Made by a program: the position numbers and the translations under genes. Of a stretch of 5,599 nt of DNA, positions 5,458 to 5,599 are shown piece by piece. Position 1 is the stretch's first letter. Every line of letters begins with the position of its first letter. The notes under the pieces are model-generated. The model was not told the origin of the DNA, searched no databases, and saw only the letters and a list, made by a program, of their open reading frames with translations. This DNA comes from Acidimicrobiia bacterium (GTDB lineage: Bacteria > Actinomycetota > Acidimicrobiia > Acidimicrobiales > Bin134), in the NCBI GenBank assembly GCA_009843565.1, contig VYDF01000105.1:1-5599 (forward strand), written 5' to 3'.

Positions 5458-5599
5458 ATGCGGCATGGGTACAAGGTCTTTGACGCCGATGGGCACGTGG
5501 TGGAGCCCAAGAACCTGTGGGAGCGGTTCTTGGATCAGAAGTTCCAGCACCGGGTGGGCTGGAGGGAAGTCCCCGGTCGGGAGGCGTTCCGCCCCGCCA
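5458..5599 (+). CDS. Amidohydrolase-2-type metal-dependent hydrolase, N-terminal fragment
   Basis: The first 47 codons (plus one base) of a gene that continues beyond the window. The N-terminus 'GYKVFDADGHVVEPKNLWERF' (residues 4–24) fits the amidohydrolase-related (Amidohydro_2) TIM-barrel family, whose first strand carries a D-x-D/H-x-H-type metal site and is followed by 'E' and an aromatic-rich helix. Here D9, D11 and H13 (DADGH) are in that place. Family members are metal-dependent hydrolases or decarboxylases acting on varied, often aromatic, substrates, and are numerous in actinobacteria. ATG 5458 is supported by GGAAGG 10 bases upstream and by the motif lying close to the N-terminus. 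With so little sequence the substrate cannot be inferred. It is separated from the J-protein by 54 bases and may have its own promoter. Confidence 0.72.
   Translation, partial: MRHGYKVFDADGHVVEPKNLWERFLDQKFQHRVGWREVPGREAFRPA

Noticed and set aside
4690..5550. A 286-codon minus-strand open frame spanning the J-protein gene and the following gap.
   Set aside because: The translation is low-complexity and Gly/Arg-rich, and the + strand carries a clear J domain and a second gene start in the same place.

Overview
The window is G+C-rich, densely coded bacterial chromosome with every gene on the + strand. It most likely comes from an actinobacterium. The evidence is the gene order mfd – mazG-like – eno – ftsB/divIC-like, which matches the block known from Mycobacterium (mfd, mazG, lpqU, eno, a DivIC-like gene), and an enolase C-terminus with the actinobacterial-style wording around 'SGAPARSDR'. 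The genes that follow are an NAD-type SDR, a membrane J-protein with a Septum_form-like tail, and an amidohydrolase-2-type start. Together with 'TAGnnT' -10-like boxes close to starts, they suggest an Acidimicrobiia-like lineage, but that placement is inference.

Layout. Positions 1–733 hold the 3' end of mfd (transcription-repair coupling factor). After 13 bases comes a methylase-fold/MazG fusion (747–2069), a probable house-cleaning NTP pyrophosphohydrolase. A 104-base, less G+C-rich leader (2070–2173) carries a possible promoter and three short CCTGG repeats. It is followed by eno (2174–3466, TTG start), which overlaps a small FtsB/DivIC-type division protein (3463–3804, GTG start) by 4 bases. 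A 51-base gap with a leaderless-type -10 box leads to an SDR oxidoreductase (3856–4665). The next 54-base gap is mostly a diverged second copy of the SDR gene's own 3' end. A J-domain membrane protein (4720–5403) follows, and the window closes with the first 47 codons of an amidohydrolase-like gene (from 5458). No stretch longer than about 105 bases lacks a gene.

The first four genes are a housekeeping block covering repair coupled to transcription, nucleotide-pool cleaning, glycolysis and septum assembly. Eno and ftsB are clearly translationally coupled. After ftsB the conserved order stops: I see no DUF501 or ppx/gppA homologue, and the following genes look lineage-specific. I found no CRISPR array, mobile element, tRNA, rRNA or evident defence system. 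The two most unusual points are the duplicated SDR 3' end, including its stop codon, and the J-domain–TM–Septum_form-like architecture.
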